A model generated the notes under the pieces. The model saw only the letters and a list, made by a program, of their open reading frames with translations, ran no database searches and was not told the DNA's origin. A stretch of 64,000 bases of DNA, from the NCBI RefSeq assembly GCF_027941915.1, contig NZ_CP116009.1, positions 3,348,001-3,412,000 of the forward strand. The letters are read 5' to 3'. This document shows, piece by piece, positions 26,363 through 35,445 of the stretch (its first letter is position 1; every line of letters begins with the position of its first letter). A program made the position numbers and the translations under genes. This DNA is from Ramlibacter tataouinensis. GTDB taxonomy: Bacteria; Pseudomonadota; Gammaproteobacteria; Burkholderiales; Burkholderiaceae_C.

Positions 26363-27504
26363 CAGACGGCGAAGCGACTTGCGCCCATGCGCCGGCGGTA
26401 CCACTCGTGGAAGTGCTGCATGCCGTCTTCCATCGGGCTCTGGTAGGGGCCGACCTCGTTCTCGCCGCGCTCCATCAGCGCCTTGCGGCCGGCGTCCATG
26501 CGCAGGGCGATCTCGTCGTCCTCCACGCAGGTCTCCATGTAGGCGTCCTGCTGGGCCTCGACGAAGCCGCGCTCGAACGCCGCGATCTCCTCCGGGTAGA
26601 AGAAGGCGACCAGGTTCAGCGTCTTCTGCGGCGACACCGGGTGCAGCGTCGAGACGGTGAGCACGTGCGGGTACCACTCCACCATGATGTGCGGGTAGTA
26701 GGTCAGCCAGATCGCGCCGTGCGTGGGCGGCTCGCCCTTGCGGTAGGCCAGCAGTTCGTTCTGCCAGCGCTCGTACACCGGGCTGCCGGCCTTGCCCAGC
26801 CGGTTGGCCACGCCGACGGTCTGGACCGACCAGTTCTCCTTGAAGTCCCAGCGCAGGTCCTCGCAGGTCACGAAGTTGCCCAGCCCCGGGTGGAACGGGC
26901 CGACGTGGTAGTCCTCGAGATAGACCTCGATGAAGGTCTTCCAGTTGTAGTCGCACTCGTGCAGCTCGACCCGGTCCAGCACCATGCCGGTGAAGTCGAG
27001 GTCGGCGCGCTGGCGCATGCCGGCCAGCTCGGCTTCGATATCGATGCCGTTGTCCTCGAACAGCAGGCCGTTCCACTCGCGCAGGCGCCAGTTGTTCAGG
27101 TTCAGGCAGGGGTCCTGCGGGAAGTGCGGCGCGCCCAGCAGGGTGCCGGCCTTGCTGCCCTGGCCGGCGCTGTAGGTCCAGCGGTGCAGCGGGCACACGA
27201 TGTTGCCGCCGTTGGCGCCGCCGGCGGTGGACCCGCGGCCGCGCAGCATCACCGCCTGGCGGTGCCGGCAGACGTTGGAGATCAGCTCCACGCCGTCGGG
27301 GGTGCGCAGCAGCGCGCGACCCTCGCCCTCCTGCGGCAGGGCGTAGTAATTGCCGACTTCCGGCACGCTGAGGGAGTGCCCCACGTAGCGGGGCCCGCGC
27401 TGGAAGATCGTCTCCATTTCGCGCTGGAAGAGCGCCTCGTCGAAGTAGCTGCTGACTGGAAGTTGGCTTTGGGCCTGCTGGAACTGAAGACTTAAATCAG
27501 ACAT
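26362..27504 (-). CDS. Rieske-type aromatic/quaternary-amine ring-hydroxylating oxygenase alpha subunit
   Basis: A 380-residue oxygenase. The Rieske [2Fe-2S] site is Cys79-x-His81 and Cys104-x2-His107; the 22-residue spacer contains a Gly-rich insert (GSTAGGANGG), longer than usual. The mononuclear iron site includes NWKTFIEVYLEDYHVGPFH with His200 and His205. The catalytic domain resembles those of choline/carnitine-type monooxygenases as well as ring hydroxylases. No reductase or ferredoxin gene is beside it. It heads the minus-strand run with the LeuD-like gene, whose start overlaps its stop. Confidence 0.88.
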   Translation of the reverse strand: MSDLSLQFQQAQSQLPVSSYFDEALFQREMETIFQRGPRYVGHSLSVPEVGNYYALPQEGEGRALLRTPDGVELISNVCRHRQAVMLRGRGSTAGGANGGNIVCPLHRWTYSAGQGSKAGTLLGAPHFPQDPCLNLNNWRLREWNGLLFEDNGIDIEAELAGMRQRADLDFTGMVLDRVELHECDYNWKTFIEVYLEDYHVGPFHPGLGNFVTCEDLRWDFKENWSVQTVGVANRLGKAGSPVYERWQNELLAYRKGEPPTHGAIWLTYYPHIMVEWYPHVLTVSTLHPVSPQKTLNLVAFFYPEEIAAFERGFVEAQQDAYMETCVEDDEIALRMDAGRKALMERGENEVGPYQSPMEDGMQHFHEWYRRRMGASRFAV

Positions 27505-27652
27505 TTCACCTGACCTAGAGACTCCCCCTATGAAGGGGCAGGGAAAGCGCTGAATCCTGCGGACAGGGAGGCGCGAAGGGAGGGCGATTGTAGCCCTCGG
27601 GCCCCGGTGGGGCCCGCCGTCCTAAAATCCACGCTTTTTCCCCGAGAGATCC

Positions 27653-27880
27653 ATGCCCCAGGACGCGTCCAATCCGCCCGCGAGCTACGAGGCGGCCCTG
27701 CAGGAGCTCGAGCAGCTCGTGCAGGTGATCGAGTCCGGCCAGTTGCCGCTGGAGCAGCTGCTCTCGGGCTACCAGCGCGGCGCCGAGCTGCTCGCGTTCT
27801 GCCGCGGCAAGCTCGACGCCGTGGAGAACCAGATCCGGGTGCTGGACGAAGGCACGCTCAAGCCGTGGACGCCGCAGTGA
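27653..27880 (+). CDS. xseB: Exodeoxyribonuclease VII small subunit
   Basis: A 75-residue helical protein with the XseB pattern [32 protein letters not shown] and [21 protein letters not shown]. It forms the small subunit of exonuclease VII. Its stop is overlapped by the ispA GTG start (27877-27880), giving the xseB-ispA-dxs order common in proteobacteria. A TAAAAT-like -10 stands about 25 bases upstream of the ATG. Confidence 0.93.
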   Translation: MPQDASNPPASYEAALQELEQLVQVIESGQLPLEQLLSGYQRGAELLAFCRGKLDAVENQIRVLDEGTLKPWTPQ

Positions 27881-28785
27881 CCGCGACCGGCGCGCTCGCC
27901 CCGTTCAAACTGTCCGACTGGAGTGCCCGTCGCTTGGCCGAGGTGGAGGCGGCGCTGGACCGCTGGGTCTCGGCCGACGCCCCGGCGGGCCTTGGCGAGG
28001 CCATGCGCTACGCCGTGCTCGGCGGCGGCAAGCGGCTGCGTCCGCTGCTGGTGCTGGCCGCGGCCGAAGCAGTGGGCGGTCAGGCGCAGGCCGCCTTGCG
28101 CGCCGCCTGCGCGGTGGAGCTGATCCACGCCTATTCGCTGGTGCACGACGACATGCCCTGCATGGACGACGACGTGCTGCGCCGCGGCCGGCCGACGGTG
28201 CACGTGCAGTTCGGCCAGGCCCAGGCGCTGCTGGCCGGCGACGCGCTGCAGGCACTGGCCTTCGAGTTGCTGACGCCGCAGGGGGAGGGCGTGGCCGCCG
28301 CTGTGCAGGCGGACCTGTGCCGGCTGCTCTCGCGGGCCGCCGGCGCGCAGGGCATGGCCGGCGGCCAGGCGATCGACCTCGCCAGCGTCGGCCGCGCACT
28401 CAACGAGGAGCAGCTGCGCCGGATGCATCGCCTGAAGACCGGTGCGCTGCTGCAGGCCAGCGTGATGATGGGCGCCGCCTGCGGCCAGCCGCAGGCGCCG
28501 GTGGCCGAAGCGCTGCTGCGCTACGGCGACGCCATCGGGCTGGCCTTCCAGGTGGTGGACGACATCCTGGATGTCACGGCCGATTCCCAGACCCTGGGCA
28601 AGACGGCCGGCAAGGACGCGCAGCAGGACAAGCCCACCTACGTCTCGCTGCTGGGGCTGGAGCGCGCGCGCGCCCACGCCGTCGAACTGCTGGGCCAGGC
28701 GCTGCACGCGCTGGACGCCAGCGGCCTGGCCGACACCCGGGCGCTGGCCGCGCTGGCCCGCATGGTGGTGGAACGCGAGAACTGA
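27877..28785 (+). CDS. ispA: Farnesyl diphosphate synthase
   Basis: Condenses IPP with DMAPP/GPP to make FPP for ubiquinone and undecaprenyl phosphate. The 302-residue protein has [10 protein letters not shown], the first Asp-rich motif [11 protein letters not shown] and the second VVDDILDV, in the usual order, with KTGALLQA between. The GTG at 27877 overlaps the xseB stop (GTGA); another in-frame GTG is at 27865. The dxs ATG lies 14 bases after the stop, consistent with one operon. Confidence 0.94.
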   Translation: MTATGALAPFKLSDWSARRLAEVEAALDRWVSADAPAGLGEAMRYAVLGGGKRLRPLLVLAAAEAVGGQAQAALRAACAVELIHAYSLVHDDMPCMDDDVLRRGRPTVHVQFGQAQALLAGDALQALAFELLTPQGEGVAAAVQADLCRLLSRAAGAQGMAGGQAIDLASVGRALNEEQLRRMHRLKTGALLQASVMMGAACGQPQAPVAEALLRYGDAIGLAFQVVDDILDVTADSQTLGKTAGKDAQQDKPTYVSLLGLERARAHAVELLGQALHALDASGLADTRALAALARMVVEREN

Positions 28786-28799
28786 GAAGCTCTAGAACC

Positions 28800-30701
28800 A
28801 TGGCATCGCTGCTCGAAACGATCGACTCCCCGGCGGACCTGCGCCGCCTGCCGCGCACGCAACTGCCGCAACTGGCTGACGAGCTGCGCACCTTCGTGCT
28901 CGAGAGCGTCTCGCGCACCGGTGGGCACCTCAGCTCCAACCTCGGCACGGTGGAACTGACCATCGCACTGCACTACGTTTTCAACACCCCGCACGACCGG
29001 CTGGTGTGGGACGTGGGCCACCAGACCTACCCGCACAAGATCCTGACCGGCCGGCGCGATCGCATGCCGACGCTGCGCCAGCTCGGCGGCCTGTCGGGCT
29101 TTCCCCAGCGCGCCGAGAGCGAGTACGACACCTTCGGCACCGCGCACTCGTCCACCAGCATCTCGGCGGCGCTCGGCATGGCCGTCGCCGCCCAGCGCAA
29201 GGGCGAATCGCGCAAGTCGGTGGCCATCATCGGCGACGGCGCGATGACCGCCGGCATGGCCTTCGAGGCCCTGAACAACGCCGGCGTGGCCGACTGCGAC
29301 CTGCTGGTGATCCTGAACGACAACGACATGTCGATCAGCCCGCCGGTGGGCGCGCTCAACCGCTACCTGGCCCAGCTCATGAGCGGGCGCTTCTACGCCG
29401 CCGCCAAGAACGTCGGCAAGAACGTGCTGAAGGTGGCGCCGCCCCTGTTCGAGCTGGCCAAGCGGCTGGAGGAGCAGGCCAAGGGCATGGTGGTGCCGGC
29501 CACGCTGTTCGAGAAGTTCGGCTTCAACTACATCGGCCCGATCGACGGCCACGACCTCGAGTCGCTGGTGCCGACGCTGGAGAACATCCGCGACCTGCGC
29601 GGCCCGCAGTTCCTGCACGTGGTCACGCGCAAGGGCCAGGGCTACAAGCTGGCCGAGGCCGACCCGGTGGCCTACCACGGCCCCGGCAAGTTCGACCCCA
29701 AGGTGGGCCTCACGTCGCCGGCGACGCCGCCCAAGCAGACCTTCACCCAGGTGTTCGGCCACTGGCTGTGCGACATGGCGGCGCAGGACCGGCGGCTGGT
29801 GGGCATCACGCCGGCCATGCGCGAAGGCTCCGGGCTGGTCGAATTCGAGAAGCGCTTCCCGGAGCGCTACTTCGACGTCGGCATCGCCGAGCAGCACGCG
29901 GTGACGTTCGCCGCCGGCCTGGCCTGCGAGGGCCTCAAGCCGGTGGTGGCGATCTATTCCACCTTCCTGCAGCGCGCCTACGACCAGCTGATCCACGACG
30001 TGGCGCTGCAGAACCTGCCGATCGTGTTCGCGCTCGACCGCGCCGGGCTGGTGGGCGCCGACGGCGCCACCCATGCGGGCGCCTACGACATCGCCTACCT
30101 GCGCTGCATACCGAACGTGAGCGTGGCCTGCCCCGCCGACGAGAACGAGTGCCGCCAGTTGCTGACCACGGCCTTCGGCCAGGACCACCCGGTGGCGGTG
30201 CGCTACCCGCGCGGCGCCGGCGCCGGCGTCGTCCCGCAGCCCGGGCTGCAGGCGCTGCCCTTCGGCGAGGGCGAGGAGCGACGCACGCGCACCGGCGAGG
30301 CCGGCAAGGGCGTCGCCATCCTGGCCTTCGGCACCCTGCTGTACCCGGCGCTGCAGGCCGGCGAGCGGCTCGATGCGACGGTGGCCAACATGCGCTGGGC
30401 CAAGCCGCTGGACACCCGGCTGCTGCTGGACCTCGCGCAGCGCCACGAGGCGCTGGTCACGGTGGAAGAGGGCTGCATCGCGGGCGGCGCCGGCAGCGCG
30501 GTGGCCGAGGCGTTGCATGCGGCCGGCATCCGCAAGCCGCTGCTGCAACTGGGGCTGCCCGACGTCTTCATCGAGCACGGCGACCCGGCGCGCCTGCTGT
30601 CGCTGCAGGGGCTGGACGCCGCCGGCATCGAGGCCTCGATCCGCGCCCGCTTCGGCGACCTGGCGGCGCGCGCCGCGCCGGCTCTCAAGGTCGTCGGCTG
30701 A
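28800..30701 (+). CDS. dxs: 1-deoxy-D-xylulose-5-phosphate synthase
   Basis: Thiamine-diphosphate enzyme joining pyruvate and glyceraldehyde-3-phosphate, the first step of the MEP isoprenoid pathway. The 633-residue protein carries [40 protein letters not shown], the ThDP-binding [15 protein letters not shown] ... NDNDMSIS, and the transketolase-type second half [18 protein letters not shown]. It lies downstream of ispA, so two isoprenoid genes are co-located. Length and order are normal. Confidence 0.96.
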   Translation: MASLLETIDSPADLRRLPRTQLPQLADELRTFVLESVSRTGGHLSSNLGTVELTIALHYVFNTPHDRLVWDVGHQTYPHKILTGRRDRMPTLRQLGGLSGFPQRAESEYDTFGTAHSSTSISAALGMAVAAQRKGESRKSVAIIGDGAMTAGMAFEALNNAGVADCDLLVILNDNDMSISPPVGALNRYLAQLMSGRFYAAAKNVGKNVLKVAPPLFELAKRLEEQAKGMVVPATLFEKFGFNYIGPIDGHDLESLVPTLENIRDLRGPQFLHVVTRKGQGYKLAEADPVAYHGPGKFDPKVGLTSPATPPKQTFTQVFGHWLCDMAAQDRRLVGITPAMREGSGLVEFEKRFPERYFDVGIAEQHAVTFAAGLACEGLKPVVAIYSTFLQRAYDQLIHDVALQNLPIVFALDRAGLVGADGATHAGAYDIAYLRCIPNVSVACPADENECRQLLTTAFGQDHPVAVRYPRGAGAGVVPQPGLQALPFGEGEERRTRTGEAGKGVAILAFGTLLYPALQAGERLDATVANMRWAKPLDTRLLLDLAQRHEALVTVEEGCIAGGAGSAVAEALHAAGIRKPLLQLGLPDVFIEHGDPARLLSLQGLDAAGIEASIRARFGDLAARAAPALKVVG

Positions 30702-30936
30702 CTGGCCGGCGGGCCTCCCAGCCCGCCACCGGAAGTGCAAAGCGTCGATCCGGCGCAGCGCCCGGCGCGTGGCTTGCCACGTCCGCGGGCTGAAGATCCC
30801 CTTACTTCCCTGTCGATACGAAAGTGCTCGGGCGATCCCGCAAGGGAAAACCCCTGAGTACCTAAGTGTGGCCATTCCTAGAATGGCGCCGACATTCGTT
30901 GTCATCCCTTTTTCGTATCGCCCGAGGAGTCTCCAC

Positions 30937-32016
30937 ATGGATCGTCGTTCACTGATCAAGCATGCCGGCATCGCCGGCGTGCTGGCCGCCGGGGTGGCAC
31001 CCGCCGTGCACGCGCAGGCCGCCATCCGCTGGCGCCTGGCCTCCAGCTTCCCGAAGTCGCTCGACACCATCTTTGGCGGCGCCGAGGTGTTCGCGGCCCG
31101 CGTCAAGGCCATGTCGGGCGGCAAGTTCGAGATCTCCACCCATGCAGCCGGCGAGCTGATGCCCGCGTTCGGCGTGGTCGATGGCGTGCAGCAGGGCACG
31201 GTGGAAGTGGCCCACACGGCGCCGTACTACTTCTTCGGCAAGGACGAGTGCTTCGCGCTCGGCTGCGCCATCCCGTTCGGCCTGAACAGCCGCCAGATGA
31301 CGGCCTGGATGTACGAGGGCAACGGCCTGAAGCTGATGCGCGAGTTCTATGCGCGCTACAACATGATCAGCTTCCCGGCCGGCAACACCGGCGCCCAGAT
31401 GGGCGGCTGGTACCGCAAGGAAATCAAGAGCATCAAGGACGTCAAGGGCCTGAAGTTCCGCGTCGGCGGCTTCGCCGGCAAGGTGATGGAGCGCCTGGGC
31501 GCAGTGCCGCAGAACATCCCCGGCGGCGAGATCTACCAGGCGCTGGAGAAGGGCACGCTCGACGCCGCCGAGTGGGTCGGGCCGTACGACGACCAGAAGC
31601 TGGGCTTCAACAAGGTCGCGCCCTACTACTACTACCCGGGCTGGTGGGAGGGCGGCCCGCAACTGGACGTGTTCATCAACCAGAAGGCGTTCGACAGCCT
31701 GTCGGCGGAGAACAAGGCGATCATCGAGACCGCCGCGACCGAGGCGCTGGTCGTCATGCAGGCCCGCTACGACGGGCGCAACCCGGCGGCGCTCAAGCAA
31801 CTGGTGGGCGGCGGCAGCAAGCTGCGTCGGTTCCCGACCGACGTGATGAACGCCGCGTTTAAGTCCTCGCTCGAGCTGTACGCGGAGCTCAGCACCAAGA
31901 ACGAGATGTGGAAGAAGATCTACGCCGACTACAGCAAATTCCGCGCAGACCAGAACCTGTGGTTCCGCTTTGCCGAGGCCGGCTTCGACAACTTCATGCA
32001 GAGCCAGAAACTCTGA
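30937..32016 (+). CDS. TRAP transporter substrate-binding protein, DctP type (copy 1)
   Basis: A 359-residue periplasmic solute-binding protein of the DctP family (mannitol/chloroaromatic-like subgroup). The N-terminus MDRRSLIKHAGIAGVLAAG, with twin arginine RRSLIK, suggests Tat export. Family features are GGKFEISTHAAGELMPAFG, the KGLKFRVGGFAGKVMERLGA segment and YYYPGWWEGGP. An RBS GAGGAG sits seven bases before the ATG, and a TAGAAT -10 is at 30879-30884. The tandem copy at 32254 is closely similar. The likely permeases are at 35446-37839, beyond ybaL. Confidence 0.9.
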   Translation: MDRRSLIKHAGIAGVLAAGVAPAVHAQAAIRWRLASSFPKSLDTIFGGAEVFAARVKAMSGGKFEISTHAAGELMPAFGVVDGVQQGTVEVAHTAPYYFFGKDECFALGCAIPFGLNSRQMTAWMYEGNGLKLMREFYARYNMISFPAGNTGAQMGGWYRKEIKSIKDVKGLKFRVGGFAGKVMERLGAVPQNIPGGEIYQALEKGTLDAAEWVGPYDDQKLGFNKVAPYYYYPGWWEGGPQLDVFINQKAFDSLSAENKAIIETAATEALVVMQARYDGRNPAALKQLVGGGSKLRRFPTDVMNAAFKSSLELYAELSTKNEMWKKIYADYSKFRADQNLWFRFAEAGFDNFMQSQKL

Positions 32017-32039
32017 ACCGGCAGCGCCGACCGGGCAGA

Positions 32040-32069
32040 GGCCGCACGCCCGTGCGGCCTTTGTTTTTT
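32040..32069 (+). terminator. Rho-independent terminator after dctP copy 1
   Basis: A perfect GC-rich inverted repeat, GGCCGCACG (32040-32048) and CGTGCGGCC (32051-32059), is followed by a T-rich run (32060-32069). It separates the two tandem dctP genes, so they may have separate transcripts or partial read-through. Confidence 0.8.
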
Positions 32070-32253
32070 ATTAGTTCGTAGGCATTCAAATTCATGCTCC
32101 ACTCAGGGCTAGAAGATCTTCTTCGTATTACTGCGGAAGAAGTTGGAGTACTTGGAGTGAAACCGTCGCCAGCCTTCTGACAGGCTGCGGGGGAGCGCCA
32201 GCCCATCATCGGCGCGCCCTTTTTCCAAGCGAACTCACAGGAGATACCCTTCC

Positions 32254-33336
32254 ATGGATCGTCGTTCCATCCTCAAGCGCGGCGGCATCGCAGCCGTGCT
32301 GGCCGCCGGCGCCGCCCCGGCCGTGCATGCGCAAGCGGCAGTGCGCTGGCGCCTGTCGTCGAGCTTCCCGAAGTCGCTGGACACCATCTTCGGCAGCGCC
32401 GAGACCCTGTCGCGCACCGTCAAGGCCCTCTCGGGCGGCAAGTTCGAGATCTCGATCCACGCCGCGGGCGAACTGATGCCGGCGTTCGGCAACGTCGATG
32501 CGCTGCAGAACGGCACCATCGAGATGGGCCAGACCGCGCCCTACTACTTCACCGGCAAGGACCCGATCTTCGCCTTCGGCTGCGCCGTGCCGTTCGGCCT
32601 GACGGCGCGCCACATGGATGCGTGGATGGAGCACGGCAACGGCCGCAAGCTGATGGATGCCTTCTATGCCAAGTACAACATGAAGAGCTTCTCGGCCGGC
32701 AACACCACCACCCAGATGGGCGGCTGGTACCGCAAGGAGATCAAGACCGCCAACGACCTCAAGGGCCTGAAGATGCGCCTGGGCGGCGGCCTGTTCGGCG
32801 AGACCATGGCCAAGCTGGGCGTGGTGGCGCAGAACATGCCGGCCGGCGAGGTCTACCAGGCGCTGGAGAAGGGCACGCTGGACGCCACCGAGTTCGTCGG
32901 CCCCTACGACGACGAGAAGCTGGGCTTCCAGAAGGTCGCGCCCTTCTACTACTACCCGGGCTGGTGGGAAGGCGGCGCCGAGCTTGAGTTCTTCGTCAAC
33001 ACCAAGGCCTACGAGGCCCTGTCGGCCGAGAACAAGGCCATCCTCGAGGCGGCCTGCAACGTGGCGGCGCGCGACATGACCTCCAAGTACGACGCCGTGA
33101 ACCCGGGCGCGCTCAAGCGCCTGGTGGCGGCCAAGACCCAGCTCAAGCCGTTCTCCAAGGAGATCATGGACGCCGGCTTCAAGGCCGCCATGGAGGTGTT
33201 CGGCGAGCACGAGGCCAAGTCGCCCGAGTTCAAGAAGATCCACCAGGACATGCGCGCCTTCCAGCGCGACCAGATCCTGTGGGGCCGCTTCTCCGAGTAC
33301 CGCTACGACAGCTACATCCAGTCGGTAAAGCTTTGA
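32254..33336 (+). CDS. TRAP transporter substrate-binding protein, DctP type (copy 2)
   Basis: A 360-residue paralogue of the preceding gene, sharing the Tat-like MDRRSILKRGGIAAVLAAG start, the SFPKSLDTIFG phrase, and the ligand-loop GGWYRKEIKTANDLKGLK. Differences concentrate in the ligand side (e.g. MDAWMEHGNGRK vs the other copy's MTAWMYEGNG) and the C-terminus, suggesting related but different ligands. CAGGAGATACC precedes the ATG. The 237 bases before it hold a terminator and AT-rich sequence with small hairpins. Confidence 0.9.
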   Translation: MDRRSILKRGGIAAVLAAGAAPAVHAQAAVRWRLSSSFPKSLDTIFGSAETLSRTVKALSGGKFEISIHAAGELMPAFGNVDALQNGTIEMGQTAPYYFTGKDPIFAFGCAVPFGLTARHMDAWMEHGNGRKLMDAFYAKYNMKSFSAGNTTTQMGGWYRKEIKTANDLKGLKMRLGGGLFGETMAKLGVVAQNMPAGEVYQALEKGTLDATEFVGPYDDEKLGFQKVAPFYYYPGWWEGGAELEFFVNTKAYEALSAENKAILEAACNVAARDMTSKYDAVNPGALKRLVAAKTQLKPFSKEIMDAGFKAAMEVFGEHEAKSPEFKKIHQDMRAFQRDQILWGRFSEYRYDSYIQSVKL

Positions 33337-33675
33337 AGGTAAGCCATGAAATCGCTGCGCGATTTCATGGCTGGCAGTTAGCCAGTTGGGCGAGGACCGG
33401 CAAAGCCGGATCCTCGCCCAAAGGGTGTTCGCGCTGCATGCTATTCCGCGCGAACCGAATGCAAAGAGGCCCTGCGGGGCCTCTTTGCATTGGGGACCGC
33501 AAGGGGCCGCTACCTTCCCGGTGTCATCCCGGCGAACGCCGGGATCCACCCCCCGTGCCTTGAAGGCGCGCAGAGGGCGTTCGCGACGCGGTGACGGATG
33601 GCGGGTGAAAGCCCGCCATGGCATGACGGGGGTCGTGGCCGGCAACTGGGCAGCCGCCTCGGCTAGATTCGGGGG
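33337..33675. repeat. Hairpin- and REP-like-rich intergenic region
   Basis: This 339-base stretch has no gene I can support. It holds a 12-bp stem with 5-nt loop (33343-33354/33360-33371), a 10-bp stem (33387-33396/33411-33420), an 8-bp stem (33427-33434/33448-33455) and a 15-bp stem with TGCG loop (33458-33472/33477-33491). A REP-like palindrome follows at 33523-33550 (GTCATCCCGGCGAACGCCGG...), then an opposite-facing hairpin (33598-33605/33612-33619) whose flank GGCATGAC mirrors GTCATCC. The stem near 33458 resembles a terminator without a T-run. Confidence 0.8.
33523..33627. repeat. Paired inverted REP/BIME-like elements
   Basis: Left unit GTCATCCCGGCGAACGCC (33523-33540) continues GGGATCC, the usual GTCATyCC...GGGATCCA REP type seen in many proteobacteria. 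The right unit is a reversed copy, with ATGGCGGG...CCCGCCAT (33598-33619) ending GGCATGAC. Together they look like a bacterial interspersed mosaic element. Confidence 0.65.
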
Positions 33676-35361
33676 ATGGACCACCATGTGCCGCTGATCG
33701 CGACCGTGGCCGCGGGCCTGGGGCTGGCATTGCTGCTGGGCTTCATGGCCGCGCGGCTGCGGTTGCCGGCCTTGGTGGGCTATCTGCTGGCCGGGGTGGT
33801 GGTGGGGCCGCACACGCCAGGCTTCGTGGCCGATGCCGCACTGGCCGCGCAGCTGGCCGAGATCGGCGTGATGCTGCTGATGTTCGGCGTCGGGCTTCAT
33901 TTCTCGCTGGGCGACCTGCTGGCGGTGCGCCGCATCGCCGTGCCCGGCGCCATCGTGCAGATCGCCGTGGCCACCGCCATGGGGGCCGGGTTGGCCAGCC
34001 TGTGGGGCTGGTCGGCCGCCGCGGCGGTGCTGTTCGGCCTGTCGCTGTCGGTCGCCAGCACCGTGGTGCTGCTGCGCGCGCTGGAGAGCGTGGGCCTGCT
34101 GGAGACCTTCAACGGCCGGGCGGCGGTCGGCTGGCTGATCGTCGAGGACCTGGCCATGGTGCTGGCGCTGGTGCTGCTGCCGCCGCTGGCCGCGGTCTGG
34201 CAGGGGCAGGGCGCCGATACGCCCAGCCTGTGGCGCGGACTGGTCATCACGCTGCTGCAGGTGGCCCTGTTCATCGGCCTGATGCTGATCGTCGGCCGGC
34301 GCCTGTTCCCCTGGGTGCTGTGGCACGTGCAGAAGGTCGGCTCGCGCGAGCTGTTCACCCTGTGCGTGATCGCCGCCGCCGTCAGCATGGCCTACGCCGC
34401 CACGCAGCTGTTCGGGGTGTCGTTCGCGCTGGGCGCCTTCTTCGCCGGCATGGTGCTGCGCGAGTCGGAGTTCAGCCACCGCGCGGCGCAGGAGTCGCTG
34501 CCGCTGCGCGACGCCTTCGCGGTGCTGTTCTTCGTCTCGGTCGGCATGCTGTTCAACCCGGCCGTGCTGCTGGAGCAGCCGCTGCGGGTGCTGGGTGTCA
34601 CCGCCATCATCCTGGTGGGCAAGTCGGTGGCCGCGGCGATCGTGGTGCTGGCCCTGCGCTACCCGCTGAACACCGCGCTGACGGTGTCGGCCAGCCTGGC
34701 CCAGATCGGCGAGTTCTCCTTCATCCTGGTCAACCTGGGCGCCGTGCTGGGCGTGGTGCCCGCCGAGGCGCAGAGCCTGGTGGTGGCCGGCGCGATCCTG
34801 TCGATGGCACTGAACCCGCTGGTGTTCCGCGCCATCGGGCCGTTGCAGCGCTGGCTGCTGGCGCGCTCGCAACTGGCACGTGACCTGAACGCGCGCCACG
34901 ACCCGCTGGCCGAGCTGCCCATGAGCACCGACGAGAAGTTCCTGGCCCGCCAGGTGGTGCTGGTGGGCTATGGCCGGGTCGGGCGCGAGATCGCCCAGGC
35001 CCTGCGCGCCGCCGGGCTGCCCTTCGTGGTGGCGGAGGAGAACCGCGAGCTCGTCGAGCGCCTGCGGGCCGAAGGCGTGCCCGCGGTCGCCGGCGATGCG
35101 GCCCAGCCGGAGGTGCTGGTGCAGGCCCACATCGCGCGTGCGCGGCTGCTGGTGATCGCTACCCCCGACACGCTGGGCGTGCGCCAGATGGCGCACAACG
35201 CGCGCCTGCTCAACCCCGGCATCGAGGTCGTGGTGCGCAGCCACAACGCGGCCGAAGCCGCGCTGCTGGAAAGCGAGCTCTCCGGCAAGGTGTTCCTGGG
35301 CGAGCACGAACTGGCGCGCGCCATGACCCGCCACGTGCTGGAGCGCTGCGCGCAGGCCTGA
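33676..35361 (+). CDS. ybaL: YbaL-type monovalent cation:proton antiporter with TrkA-N domain
   Basis: A 561-residue Kef-type CPA2 antiporter. The N-terminal half has about twelve membrane segments; LPALVGYLLAGVVVGPHTPGF and LMFGVGLHFSLGDLLAV match YbaL/KefB. The C-terminal RCK/TrkA-N domain begins near VVLVGYGRVGREIAQAL (Rossmann loop GYGRVG) and binds nucleotide. It exports K+ or Na+ in exchange for protons. It lies between the TRAP binding proteins and their convergent permeases, possibly unrelated functionally. Confidence 0.9.
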   Translation: MDHHVPLIATVAAGLGLALLLGFMAARLRLPALVGYLLAGVVVGPHTPGFVADAALAAQLAEIGVMLLMFGVGLHFSLGDLLAVRRIAVPGAIVQIAVATAMGAGLASLWGWSAAAAVLFGLSLSVASTVVLLRALESVGLLETFNGRAAVGWLIVEDLAMVLALVLLPPLAAVWQGQGADTPSLWRGLVITLLQVALFIGLMLIVGRRLFPWVLWHVQKVGSRELFTLCVIAAAVSMAYAATQLFGVSFALGAFFAGMVLRESEFSHRAAQESLPLRDAFAVLFFVSVGMLFNPAVLLEQPLRVLGVTAIILVGKSVAAAIVVLALRYPLNTALTVSASLAQIGEFSFILVNLGAVLGVVPAEAQSLVVAGAILSMALNPLVFRAIGPLQRWLLARSQLARDLNARHDPLAELPMSTDEKFLARQVVLVGYGRVGREIAQALRAAGLPFVVAEENRELVERLRAEGVPAVAGDAAQPEVLVQAHIARARLLVIATPDTLGVRQMAHNARLLNPGIEVVVRSHNAAEAALLESELSGKVFLGEHELARAMTRHVLERCAQA

Positions 35362-35399
35362 CAACAGGGGCCTGCCTCTGGGCAAATGCCGAAAAAGAA

Positions 35400-35424
35400 A
35401 AAGGGCCTGCATTGCAGGCCCTTT
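35400..35424. terminator. Bidirectional terminator between ybaL and TRAP permease
   Basis: AAAGGGCCTGCA (35400-35411) and TGCAGGCCCTTT (35413-35424) form a perfect 12-bp stem. The A-rich run to the left (35391-35402) becomes a U-tract on the minus strand, so it is strongest for the minus-strand permease operon. It separates the convergent genes ybaL and dctM. Confidence 0.85.
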
Positions 35425-35445
35425 GCCGTCTGCAGCGCGCGCCGC

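Noticed and set aside
33386..33697. An open frame of 103 codons through the REP-like intergenic region
   Set aside because: It translates hairpins and REP sequence (phrases like SSRRTPGSTP), which is a common false protein in genomes with such repeats.
32206..35412. A 1068-codon minus-strand frame across dctP copy 2 and ybaL
   Set aside because: Composed of His/Gln/Arg/Gly-rich shadow translation opposite two well-identified genes; no ribosome site and no domain.
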